Source: Halobacterium sp. KA-4 (GTDB lineage: Archaea > Halobacteriota > Halobacteria > Halobacteriales > Halobacteriaceae). Taken from it: a stretch of 32,884 nucleotides of DNA. The position numbers and the translations under genes are program-made. Where the stretch lies: contig NZ_JAJJZG010000027.1 in NCBI RefSeq assembly GCF_021028995.1, forward strand, positions 1-32,884, given 5' to 3'. This document shows positions 1 through 5,744 of this stretch, piece after piece. The notes under the pieces are model-generated. The model made no database searches. It was not told where the DNA came from and saw only the letters and a program-made list of their open reading frames with translations. Positions within the stretch are counted from its first letter, which is position 1. Each line of letters begins with the position of its first letter.

Positions 1-136
1 CCTCGTAGATGTCCTCTGCACCGATTTCAGCGTTGTTGGCGAGGTTGAGAGAAACTTCCTCGTCAAGGCAGTTGACGAGGAAGTTAAGGAGCTGGTCCTC
101 GTGAATCTCACTGTCTGCTTGCTGGGTCGTAGACAC
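1..136 (-). CDS. ISH3-family transposase, N-terminal fragment
   Basis: The minus strand from a GTG at 136-134 reads about 45 residues without a stop to the window edge. The segment contains EIHEDQLLNFLVN and LANNAEIGAEDIYE, which I recognise as the conserved N-terminus of haloarchaeal ISH3-type (DDE) transposases. The C-terminal remainder and left end of the element lie outside the window. The GTG start is preferred because the reading frame matches the family N-terminus closely from there. This is a mobile element end, so the window boundary may be an assembly break at a repeat. I could not identify the terminal inverted repeat; it should lie between 137 and about 186. Confidence 0.85.
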   Translation of the reverse strand, partial: MSTTQQADSEIHEDQLLNFLVNCLDEEVSLNLANNAEIGAEDIYE

Positions 137-186
137 ACCTTCAGCAAGCAGACGTTCTAACTAAGCGGCTTTGTGATGTACTGGAC

Positions 187-426
187 ATGGGGATATCCTT
201 TCGGCTAGAGGAATATGGTGCTTCAGACAAGATTCTGTTTACTGATCGGCGGCCAGCGGTTTCCACCCTTTACACGAATGGAGATTTGAACGAGGTCAAC
301 CGACTCTTGGACACATGTGGTGATATGCTAATTGAAGAAGAGAATACAGGAGGGAAGCGGAACTCAAATAATGCCGTAGACTTCCGGAAGCTAGAAATAA
401 TCAAACTTGCTTTAGAATTGTTGTAG
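187..426 (+). CDS. Small hypothetical protein, possibly a 3' fragment
   Basis: This 79-aa reading frame has a moderately acidic composition, with FRLEEYGASDKILFTDRR near the start and EVNRLLDTCGDML in the middle. I do not recognise the family. The frame stays open upstream of the ATG back to a stop at 130-132, inside the insertion-sequence end. It could therefore be the 3' part of a host gene cut by the ISH3 insertion rather than a complete gene. It ends in an AT-rich stretch before the structured region at 480. No convincing promoter is seen directly upstream. Function unknown. Confidence 0.45.
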   Translation: MGISFRLEEYGASDKILFTDRRPAVSTLYTNGDLNEVNRLLDTCGDMLIEEENTGGKRNSNNAVDFRKLEIIKLALELL

Positions 427-479
427 TTAATATTCTAATATAGTTAGTGTGGTCTTCCATCTAGGTCACAAATATACAA

Positions 480-800
480 ACAACCTAAGCGCGCTCATGT
501 GCACACTAAGGTGGTCCGGCAGGGTAGCCGGCCGGAGTGACTTCCAGTACCCATCCCTGTAGGGCATGTGCACGGCAGTTGCGCAGCCCGTAGCGTCGTG
601 GGCGTGGTGGCGGAAGGGCCAGCGCGTTCTGCGCCGGCCCGTTTTACCCATACCCCCTTAGGTGCATAACAAGCTAAGGGCACCGCCTGAGTACGATGAA
701 ACCAAGCAGGGTTTCAAACCGCGTAGGAGGAAACAGCGGAGGCTATCTCACGGGTTTCGAGTACCGCGGGTACTACAATATCGTCTATGGCGGCGGTTAA
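480..800 (+). ncRNA. Candidate structured non-coding RNA region (unassigned)
   Basis: The interval 427-1022 holds no convincing gene. About 480-800 is GC-rich and full of potential stems. ACCTAAG (483-489) can pair with CTTAGGT (657-663). A hairpin at about 616-640 has GGGCC and GCGC arms around a GTTCT loop. CCGGC/GCCGG pairs at 516-531, GAAACC/GGTTTC at 698-715, and GTACC/GGTAC at 761-773. CATGTGCAC occurs twice (496-504, 565-573). A TATA-like ACAAATATAC lies just upstream (about 467-476), placed to start a transcript near 490-500. I tried tRNA, SRP RNA and RNase P signatures and found no match. The plus strand is favoured only because of the TATA-like element. The remainder (801-1022) is ordinary-looking and I see nothing in it. 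Confidence 0.3.
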
Positions 801-1022
801 ATACACGCCAGCACACCAGCGACAAATAGGCATTTGTACTTAGCATCCCTGTCTGTTCAATACTGATTAGAAACTGGCCAAGGGATGTGTGTTGAGTACG
901 CAGCTAGGATTTAGTGACGACTTGTCTGATAACTCGGAAACAATCCGCTGATTTATCCGGTAAGCGGTCCGCTTACTCCCCTGACCAGCACCATTTAGTG
1001 CGAGGTTCTTTTACGAGTCTGC

Positions 1023-1235
1023 ATGAGAACACACACCGAGGTAACTACTCTCAAGGTGGCGGACGCTGTCGGCCGCAGGTACCGAACAGCGTACGCTCAG
1101 ATGGATGACCCAGAAGAAAGCGGCGATAGGACGTTACGGAAAGTCGGTAATAGCTCCTGGCTCCCCGCCAATACTCCAGAAACGAGCGAGTGCCCAGATA
1201 GCGACGACCACGAGATAGGTGAAATCGATGCCTAA
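1023..1235 (+). CDS. Small hypothetical protein, first of three overlapping genes
   Basis: This 70-aa frame starts at ATG 1023 and ends in a TAA whose bases overlap the ATG of the next gene. It contains VADAVGRRYRTAYAQMDD and an acidic, Ser/Asp-rich C-terminus, a composition typical of haloarchaeal proteins. I recognise no domain. The main support for it being real is the tight overlap with two further short frames downstream (1228 and 1496), which suggests translational coupling. It could still be a chance frame. Confidence 0.4.
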   Translation: MRTHTEVTTLKVADAVGRRYRTAYAQMDDPEESGDRTLRKVGNSSWLPANTPETSECPDSDDHEIGEIDA

Positions 1236-1503
1236 CACGAAAGCGTTCGTCGTGTATACAGACGGTCCGTCGGGATCCTATCCATACGGTGTCTTCACCA
1301 ACCGTGAGGCCGCCAACGACGCCCGAGAAGCCATCATCAAGAAACTTGATTCCGGAATGAGCGACGTCCTTGATGACGAATCAAGAATACTAGCACACCA
1401 ACTGGCGGGAACACTCGATGCACAGGTAAAAATCAAGGAGTGCGAGCTTCGCGATGAATTCACCGAATCTGCGATTGACGACCTCTTCGAGGACTATGAC
1501 TAA
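1228..1503 (+). CDS. Small acidic hypothetical protein, second of three overlapping genes
   Basis: The 91-aa protein starts at ATG 1228 (MPNTKAFVVYTDG); a GTG at 1219 is an alternative. The ATG overlaps the stop of the preceding frame by 8 nt, and the TAA at 1501-1503 overlaps the next ATG in the same way. The protein is alpha-helical in appearance, with EAANDAREAIIKKLDSG and an acidic tail (DDLFEDYD). The opening, VVYTDGPSGSYPYGVFTNREAANDA, looks like a small beta-strand followed by a helix, as in short single-domain plasmid proteins. No named family is recognised. Confidence 0.6.
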   Translation: MPNTKAFVVYTDGPSGSYPYGVFTNREAANDAREAIIKKLDSGMSDVLDDESRILAHQLAGTLDAQVKIKECELRDEFTESAIDDLFEDYD

Positions 1504-1813
1504 CGATGATCCAAACGAAGAGGCGGCGGGACATCACAAAGTCGTAATCCGAGAGAACTCCCAGGGAGAGCGTGACCTCGGCTACACTACTGGTTCAGAT
1601 CCGCCAACGTCCCGAAGTCCGGCGGATTACGGATGGGGAACCGAGTTGAAAACGCCAGCATTCGACGACGTCCGCGACGCCGTTGACCTGGAGGCACACG
1701 AACCCGGGACGCATGTCGCCACGATTCACTACGACCTGGATGCTTGGGAATATACGGTAGAGTTCCTCGTCGAAACGAATCGAGGACCGGACAGCGATGT
1801 TACCTCCAAGTAA
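1496..1813 (+). CDS. Acidic hypothetical protein, third of three overlapping genes
   Basis: ATG 1496 gives a 105-aa protein beginning MTNDDPNEEAAGHHK. A longer frame opens upstream but would overlap the preceding gene by 50 nt, so the 8-nt overlap start is chosen. The C-terminal half (GTHVATIHYDLDAWEYTVEF) alternates hydrophobic residues like beta-strands, and the N-terminal half is Asp/Glu/Pro-rich. Composition strongly suggests a halophilic cytoplasmic protein. Family and function are not recognised. It is followed by a 60-bp gap and a convergent minus-strand gene. Confidence 0.55.
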   Translation: MTNDDPNEEAAGHHKVVIRENSQGERDLGYTTGSDPPTSRSPADYGWGTELKTPAFDDVRDAVDLEAHEPGTHVATIHYDLDAWEYTVEFLVETNRGPDSDVTSK

Positions 1814-1873
1814 TCCTTGCAGTAGTATGTCTATCCGCTTCAATATCAGTGCACTTGACGGTAGTTGCGCGTT

Positions 1874-2203
1874 CTACTCGCTGGCTTCGACTGGGGACTT
1901 GTACTTGGATTTGACCTGATCGCCGGCCCGCCACTGATAGTAGTAGTAGCGGTTGTTGTTGATCTCCTTGATGACGACGCTGGCTTTCGCAGGAACATCG
2001 ACAGGGCGGTCGTTATCCTCCTGGCTGTCCTCACGCACGACATCTTCTTTGTCCATCTCGGCAGCTGCCTGTGCTGCTTTCCAGTCGGCCAGATCCTCAG
2101 CGTGCTCAGCGATCTGGCGAAGTGCCTCGGGACCCTGGCGATCGAGGCCATCGAGGATGTACTGGGCGATGTTGTCCGGTGGATTGGGGCGTGTGTGGGC
2201 CAT
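1874..2203 (-). CDS. DUF6788-like small protein next to the origin
   Basis: The frame can start at ATG 2218, but ATG 2203 (MAHTRPNPPDNIAQYILDGL) is preferred because it leaves the 2208-2217 repeat outside the gene and gives a TATA-like element (CTATTACGA, about 33 nt upstream). The 109-aa product has an N-terminal helical part (QGPEALRQIAEHAEDLADWKAA), an acidic linker, and a C-terminal strand segment (NNNRYYYYQWRAGD, then KSKYK). The YYYYxWRxGD...KSKY pattern resembles the DUF6788 type seen in mobile elements. Two TTAACCAACA/TGTTGGTTAA pairs lie upstream, one around its promoter, which suggests autoregulation or binding of a replication factor. Its place beside the origin suggests a plasmid-maintenance role; that is inference. 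Confidence 0.65.
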   Translation of the reverse strand: MAHTRPNPPDNIAQYILDGLDRQGPEALRQIAEHAEDLADWKAAQAAAEMDKEDVVREDSQEDNDRPVDVPAKASVVIKEINNNRYYYYQWRAGDQVKSKYKSPVEASE

Positions 2204-2207
2204 CGTC

Positions 2208-2396
2208 TTAACCAACATTAGGATGACTAGGTCGTAATAGTGTTGGTTAAGACTGCCGAGAAAGGGAAACTACTGCAGGCGTTTCACAGAGGATACACCG
2301 AACGTGGACGAGTAGCCGTCACCGGGCGGTGTCTGGATGATCGGCGCGCCAACCTTAACCAACACTTTGCACGTATCGGTTCAGATTGTTGGTTAA
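2208..2396. repeat. Two paired inverted repeats TTAACCAACA...TGTTGGTTAA
   Basis: TTAACCAACA occurs at 2208-2217 and 2355-2364, each followed by its exact reverse complement TGTTGGTTAA at 2241-2250 and 2387-2396. The spacers are 23 and 22 nt. The first dyad encloses the TATA-like element of the minus-strand gene starting at 2203; the second is about 100 bp further upstream, toward the origin. Four identical 10-mers with equal geometry are unlikely by chance and mark a sequence-specific DNA-binding site, either an operator or an iteron-like replication element. Confidence 0.8.
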
Positions 2397-2490
2397 CTCT
2401 GGCCGGGCCATTCTGAAGAGTCTGCAGAACGCGAGCGAGGGAAGGAGTTGTGGCTGGTTCGAGAAGTCGGTACAGGATAGGAATATCTCC

Positions 2491-2577
2491 CCTCCCCACC
2501 GCTTCCGCTGTTCCTCGAATCAGAAGAGACGAGATGATTGACCACCCTCCCACCCCACTGCTTCCGCTGTTCTTTGG
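2491..2577 (-). other. Two ORB-like origin recognition boxes, minus orientation
   Basis: Read on the minus strand, 2516-2491 and 2577-2547 both contain GAACAGCGGAAGC followed by a G-rich tail (GGTGGGGAGG and AGTGGGGTGGG). The core plus G-string layout is characteristic of haloarchaeal origin recognition boxes bound by Orc1/Cdc6. Both boxes point away from the AT-richer spacer at 2578-2768, and a third, oppositely oriented copy lies at 2769. The stretch 2397-2841 carries no convincing gene and is best read as the core origin. Confidence 0.8.
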
Positions 2578-2730
2578 ATCTGCTAGGTGGCGGGCTTCCC
2601 GCTGGTACAGTTATCTCTAGTTGTTTCTGCTGTGGGTATGTCTGTTCACGCTGTTTGTGTCTCTTTCTAGAAGATAGGTTTATGGTGGTGGGTATAAAAT
2701 TAGTCCGCACTCCATCTTTATTCGTTAAAT

Positions 2731-2758
2731 GATGGGGATGGTTTGAACCAACCCCATC
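2731..2758. repeat. 28-bp near-perfect palindrome in the origin spacer
   Basis: The arms are 2731-2743 (starting GATGGGG, ending GGTT) and 2746-2758 (starting AACC, ending CCCCATC), separated by 2 nt with a single mismatch. It sits between the inverted ORB-like boxes at 2577 and 2769, in the segment expected to unwind. It could be a cruciform-forming origin element, a protein-binding dyad, or a terminator for orc1/cdc6, which ends about 85 bp away on the minus strand. Nothing in the sequence decides between these. Confidence 0.65.
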
Positions 2759-2768
2759 ACTTCTTCAT

Positions 2769-2798
2769 CAGAACAGCGGAACCAGTGGGGTGGGGGTG
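2769..2798 (+). other. ORB-like origin recognition box, plus orientation
   Basis: The plus strand reads GAACAGCGGAACCAGTGGGG and continues into a second G-run. It is an inverted counterpart of the boxes at 2491-2577, so core sequences face each other across about 190 bp of AT-richer DNA. This is the usual architecture of a haloarchaeal origin, with inverted ORBs flanking a duplex-unwinding element beside an orc1/cdc6 gene. Confidence 0.8.
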
Positions 2799-2841
2799 TC
2801 CAGTCTTCCCTCCTGCAGACACCGCGGCTGGTGTTGGTGGC

Positions 2842-4020
2842 TCAGTCCTCGATGCTCGCTAATGCGGACTGGACCGTATGGACTTCATACACCAACTCGT
2901 GTTTCGTGAACTTCCCTCCACTACGACCTTGGTTAATCTCGTTCCGGGAGGTGATTCCGAGCTGGCTGAGGGCAGCAAGATTGTCTCGAATCGACCGCAC
3001 GGACACAGGATCCTTCCCCGTCTCCTCACAGATTTTCCGGTAAATCGGGATAATATCCTGGGTGCGTGCCGGGGTCGCGTCCTCGTTTGTCATATTCATC
3101 AGCGTCCGGAGGAGAACCCGTGCGTGTTCGGAGAGATCTGAAATCCCTTCAGCGATAATCTCCTTCTCGATCTCCTCTTTCCCTTGCCTGACGTGTTCCT
3201 CTCGAACCATCTCATCGTGATTCTTTCTCGCAAGGTCACCCGCCATCAAGAGCAGATCGAGCGCCCGTCGCGCATCGCCCGACTCACGCGCTCCGTGAGC
3301 AGCACAGAGTGGGATAACATCCTCACTCAGCGTGTCGTCGTAGAACGCTACTTCTTTGCGCTGTTTGAGGACTTGTCGGAGCTGTCGTGCATCGTAGGCA
3401 GAGAAACTGACCACGCGCTCACAGAGGGATGAACGGACTTTCGACGAGAGATTCTCGCGGAACGTCAGGTCGTTCGAGATGCCGATGATGCCGAGGTTGA
3501 TGTCGGAGATGTTGCCGTTGTCCCGAGCTCGGGTGAGCTGGTAGAGAATGGAGTCATCGTTGAGATGGTCAACTTCGTCTAAGACGATGAGGACCGTTCC
3601 ATCGCAGGCATCTAGTTCTTCCCAGAGGAACTGGTAGACCTTCGACTGGGGGTAGCCGGTCGAAGCAATCTGGTTTTCGTGTGGCCGGAGCTGGTTGACA
3701 ATCTCAATAGCGGTCTGGTAGCTGGTGTTAAGGCCGTCACAGTTCACTTCGACGACGGTGACACTGACGCCGGGTACTTCCTGGACGTCCTCTTGGAGTT
3801 GGCCGAGGAGGTATCGAGTGGCGGCTGTTTTTCCGACCCCACTTTTCCCGTAGAGGAAGATGTTGGAGGGGTTCTCGTCGTTGATGACTGGCTGGAGGGC
3901 CGCGTGGAACTCTTCCAGTTCGTCGTCGCGGCCGACGAGTGTGTTCGGAGTGTAGTCCTCCGTGAGGGCGTCTCGGTCCCGGAAGATTTGGGTGTCCTGT
4001 TCGAACGTGAAGTCGGCCAT
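2842..4020 (-). CDS. orc1/cdc6: Orc1/Cdc6 family replication initiator
   Basis: The 392-aa product is an AAA+ origin-binding ATPase that recognises ORBs, opens the origin and recruits the replicative helicase. Walker A is GKSGVGKT (58-65), Walker B LDEVD (147-151), sensor 1 ISND (about 181-184) and sensor 2 GDARRALDLL (about 248-257). The C-terminal roughly 100 residues form the winged-helix DNA-binding domain. The reading frame extends upstream to 4221, but ATG 4020 (MADFTFEQ) is chosen: it gives the family-like N-terminus, and a TATA element (TTTATTG, about 4044-4050) lies about 27 nt upstream, fitting leaderless transcription. Length fits the family. ORB-like boxes lie downstream (2491-2798) and in its promoter region (4051-4141), so the gene is probably autoregulated and defines this replicon's origin. 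Confidence 0.95.
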   Translation of the reverse strand: MADFTFEQDTQIFRDRDALTEDYTPNTLVGRDDELEEFHAALQPVINDENPSNIFLYGKSGVGKTAATRYLLGQLQEDVQEVPGVSVTVVEVNCDGLNTSYQTAIEIVNQLRPHENQIASTGYPQSKVYQFLWEELDACDGTVLIVLDEVDHLNDDSILYQLTRARDNGNISDINLGIIGISNDLTFRENLSSKVRSSLCERVVSFSAYDARQLRQVLKQRKEVAFYDDTLSEDVIPLCAAHGARESGDARRALDLLLMAGDLARKNHDEMVREEHVRQGKEEIEKEIIAEGISDLSEHARVLLRTLMNMTNEDATPARTQDIIPIYRKICEETGKDPVSVRSIRDNLAALSQLGITSRNEINQGRSGGKFTKHELVYEVHTVQSALASIED

Positions 4021-4050
4021 GGCTGCACGTGGAAAGTATGAGACAATAAA

Positions 4051-4082
4051 CCCACCGACCACCCACTTCCGGTGTTTCCTCT
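4051..4082 (-). promoter_or_regulatory. ORB-like box in the orc1/cdc6 promoter
   Basis: The minus strand reads GAAACACCGGAAGTGGGTGG followed by another G-run. It is a variant of the boxes at 2491-2798, with CACCGGAA in place of CAGCGGAA, which is closer to the textbook haloarchaeal core. It lies immediately upstream of the TATA element of orc1/cdc6, so binding here could feed back on initiator expression as well as contribute to the origin. Confidence 0.65.
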
Positions 4083-4116
4083 GAAGAGGGATTATATAAA
4101 CAATCTCGGTTCTGAC

Positions 4117-4141
4117 AACCCCAGTACTTCCGCTGTTCTCC
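4117..4141 (-). promoter_or_regulatory. ORB-like box upstream of orc1/cdc6
   Basis: The minus strand reads GAGAACAGCGGAAGTACTGG and then a short G-run. The core AACAGCGGAA is identical to the three boxes on the far side of the gene. The G-tail is shorter, so affinity may be lower. It lies about 100 bp upstream of the initiator start. A TATATAA run is at about 4093-4099, between this box and the promoter-proximal one. Confidence 0.7.
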
Positions 4142-4262
4142 AAATCACTGTACTTGGATACGTTTCGCGCGCCATCCCCGTCTACTGCTTCCAAACCGTA
4201 GCACAAGCTGTACTGGCACATTCGCCGGTTAGCTTATGTGGCTCAGTCTGCTACACGCTCAC

Positions 4263-4466
4263 ATGGCAACCCTTCCCGCTCACCCGAAGAAGACAGACGT
4301 CAGCTCAGGTCGCCACGAAGAATCCAGCTTCCTACAAGCAGCTGCCAGCACGATCTACAACGCGGCGAAAGCATTCACCTCGTTCCGGCAGGCTCTCAGT
4401 CATGTGAAGAAAGCAGTCGCGTCGGGGCGCTCACTCCTCGCTATCGTCGCTTCTATCCTCTTCTGA
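4263..4466 (+). CDS. Possible small hypothetical protein
   Basis: A 67-aa frame starts at ATG 4263 (MATLPAHPKKTDVSSG); an earlier in-frame ATG is at 4236. It is helical in appearance (FLQAAASTIYNAAKAFTSFRQAL) with a short hydrophobic C-terminus (LLAIVASILF) and is basic, unlike most proteins here. A TATA-like TTATGTGG lies about 30 nt upstream. No family is recognised, and a chance frame is a real possibility. Confidence 0.3.
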   Translation: MATLPAHPKKTDVSSGRHEESSFLQAAASTIYNAAKAFTSFRQALSHVKKAVASGRSLLAIVASILF

Positions 4467-4549
4467 CAACCACCAGCGCCAACCGAGGCCGCCGGGACAG
4501 CATATCAGGTAATCTTTTATCGCTGTCCCACGTTGGTCCACTCAAGCAG

Positions 4550-4756
4550 ATGGGTTCAAGCGCCACCTCACCCAGTTCCTCGATCTCGATCACGCGGGAC
4601 GGCGACTGGTATGTCGCCCGCGACGAGGAGACTGGCGTCACCAGCCAAGGCGAGACACGCGCCGAAGCCCTCGCCAACCTCAGCGAGGCCATCGACCTCT
4701 ACAACGAACCCATCGACGAAGAAGACGTCAGCGAGCCTGACGCCCCCTGGTTCTAA
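4550..4756 (+). CDS. hicB: HicB-like antitoxin
   Basis: The 68-aa product starts at ATG 4550. SSSISITRDGDWYVARDEET, then GVTSQGETRAEALANLSEAI, form the strand-strand-helix of the HicB partial RNase-H-like fold; 'G.TRAEAL.NL.EAI' is the family signature. A TATA-like CTTTTATCG at 4514-4522 sits about 30 nt upstream, so the transcript is probably leaderless. No DNA-binding domain is appended (short HicB type), so any autoregulation would need another factor. The acidic tail ends EPDAPWF. It lies upstream of a HicA-like gene, the usual haloarchaeal order. By family knowledge it neutralises the HicA mRNA interferase. Confidence 0.85.
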   Translation: MGSSATSPSSSISITRDGDWYVARDEETGVTSQGETRAEALANLSEAIDLYNEPIDEEDVSEPDAPWF

Positions 4757-4827
4757 CCTCCGCGGTCCCCGTTCTGTGGTGCGTTAATGGCACCGTGCCT
4801 TCGGAGCGCTTTTGTGCATACCCGGTG

Positions 4828-5085
4828 ATGGTTTGCGCAGTGAGTCGGCGTACGTACTCCGGTCGTGAGGTCGTGAAAGTCCTCACCCGGCATGGGTTCG
4901 AGACCACCGGGGGTGTCGGCAGCCACCGGAAACTCTCCTACAAGCATCCCGAAACCGGGGACGTCCGCCACGTCGTCGTGCCGATGCATGACGAGTTGGC
5001 TCCCGGAACACTTCGAGAGATCGCCGATCAGGCTGGCGCACACGACTACGATGCCTTCCTGGACTGGCTCGATAACACGCTCTGA
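4828..5085 (+). CDS. hicA: HicA-like mRNA interferase toxin
   Basis: From ATG 4828 the product is 85 aa; a GTG at 4840 (giving SRRTYSGREVV) would give 81 aa and matches the family N-terminus even better. The core is a small double-stranded-RNA-binding-like fold: YSGREVVKVLTRHGF, then GSHRKLSYKHPE with the expected catalytic His in GSH, VVVPMHDELAPGTLREIADQ, and a C-terminal helix. HicA toxins cleave mRNA. It follows hicB with a 71-83-nt gap, long for coupled genes. An upstream in-frame extension to 4795 is judged not to be coding because it adds nothing family-like. Likely role: plasmid stabilisation. Confidence 0.85.
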   Translation: MVCAVSRRTYSGREVVKVLTRHGFETTGGVGSHRKLSYKHPETGDVRHVVVPMHDELAPGTLREIADQAGAHDYDAFLDWLDNTL

Positions 5086-5114
5086 ATCCCGGTCTTCTTC
5101 ACCCCAGTAGCGGC

Positions 5115-5144
5115 CTACAGGATTCTCTATAGTATATCCTATAG
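5115..5144. repeat. CTATAG array A (three units, 12-bp period)
   Basis: CTACAG at 5115-5120, CTATAG at 5127-5132 and CTATAG at 5139-5144 lie exactly 12 bp apart, with flanks close to CCTATAGGA. This array sits between two convergent genes (hicA ending at 5085 and the zinc-ribbon gene ending at 5180), so it cannot be a promoter operator for either. That points to a structural role such as a partition centromere. It matches arrays at 6705, 7987 and 8860. Confidence 0.85.
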
Positions 5145-5179
5145 GCTCATTACGCCCGAGTGAAACGCCAGTAAGCCGG

Positions 5180-5644
5180 CTATGCGTCGGAGTCAGTGTC
5201 CTCTTGGAGGGCTGCTCGAATGTACTCACGGCGGTCATCCACGGTCTGTTGCACCCACTGGTAGGCCTGACTATACGCCTCATCATCGTACGAGAATCCA
5301 GAGTTCGCCTCCTCAGCCTCCGTCATCATCATCTGCATCAACCCTTTCCCGTAGCCAACCGCGTGAAATCGCAGGTGATTGACCTGACGGCCCACCTTGA
5401 TCCTCTCGCCAGGGCTTCCTTCCTCTGTCTGTCGGGTGTCGGGCGTCACACTCGATGTGATGGACGCGATCTCCTTGTCCAGCAGCGCAGTGAATCCCTC
5501 TAGGAACAACTCTTGATCGACGTCGTCGGGTATGCTACCGGCGAGGGAGCTTGGAGCCTTCTCGGTGAGTGGCTCCTTGCAGTGGTAGCACACGTGGACG
5601 CCGTCGGTGAGGACCTCACGGCCACACTGAGGACAGTACCTCAT
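5180..5644 (-). CDS. Zinc-ribbon protein of unknown function
   Basis: The 154-aa product starts at ATG 5644, with an in-frame stop two codons upstream. The N-terminus holds two CxxC knuckles (CPQCGR at 4-9 and CYHCKE at 19-24), a zinc ribbon. The rest is acidic and helical: ELFLEGFTALLDKEIASI, then a His-rich segment (NHLRFHAVGYGKGLMQMMM), and YSQAYQWVQQTVDDRREYI. This resembles adaptor or DNA/RNA-associated proteins, but no named family is recognised. It lies inside the segment bracketed by CTATAG arrays A and B, divergent from the DUF6414-like gene at 5745, so it may belong to the partition island. Confidence 0.75.
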   Translation of the reverse strand: MRYCPQCGREVLTDGVHVCYHCKEPLTEKAPSSLAGSIPDDVDQELFLEGFTALLDKEIASITSSVTPDTRQTEEGSPGERIKVGRQVNHLRFHAVGYGKGLMQMMMTEAEEANSGFSYDDEAYSQAYQWVQQTVDDRREYIRAALQEDTDSDA

Positions 5645-5744
5645 ACCTCATCATCGCCGGCGGCGAGCATAGTTCTCAGCGTGTCCTTGGATGTCGGAGT
5701 GTATTCGTGCTAACTATTATATGTTACACTAACAACTATTCTGC

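Noticed and set aside
675-735. Short resemblance to the 16S rRNA segment CCGCCTGnnGAGTACG
   Set aside because: Only about a dozen bases match, and neighbouring conserved 16S blocks are absent or out of register. Treated as coincidence within a structured region.
1865-2221. 118-aa plus-strand frame opposite the DUF6788-like gene
   Set aside because: Hydrophobic Val/Leu-rich antisense translation of an acidic gene, a common artefact in halophile DNA.
2842-4221. Longer orc1/cdc6 starting at 4221
   Set aside because: The added 67 residues cover the promoter-proximal ORB-like box and TATA element and do not resemble the family N-terminus.
4238-4549. N-terminal extension of HicB to 172 aa
   Set aside because: The extension is Ser/Arg-rich with no domain. 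The TATA element at 4514-4522 and family length both support the ATG at 4550.
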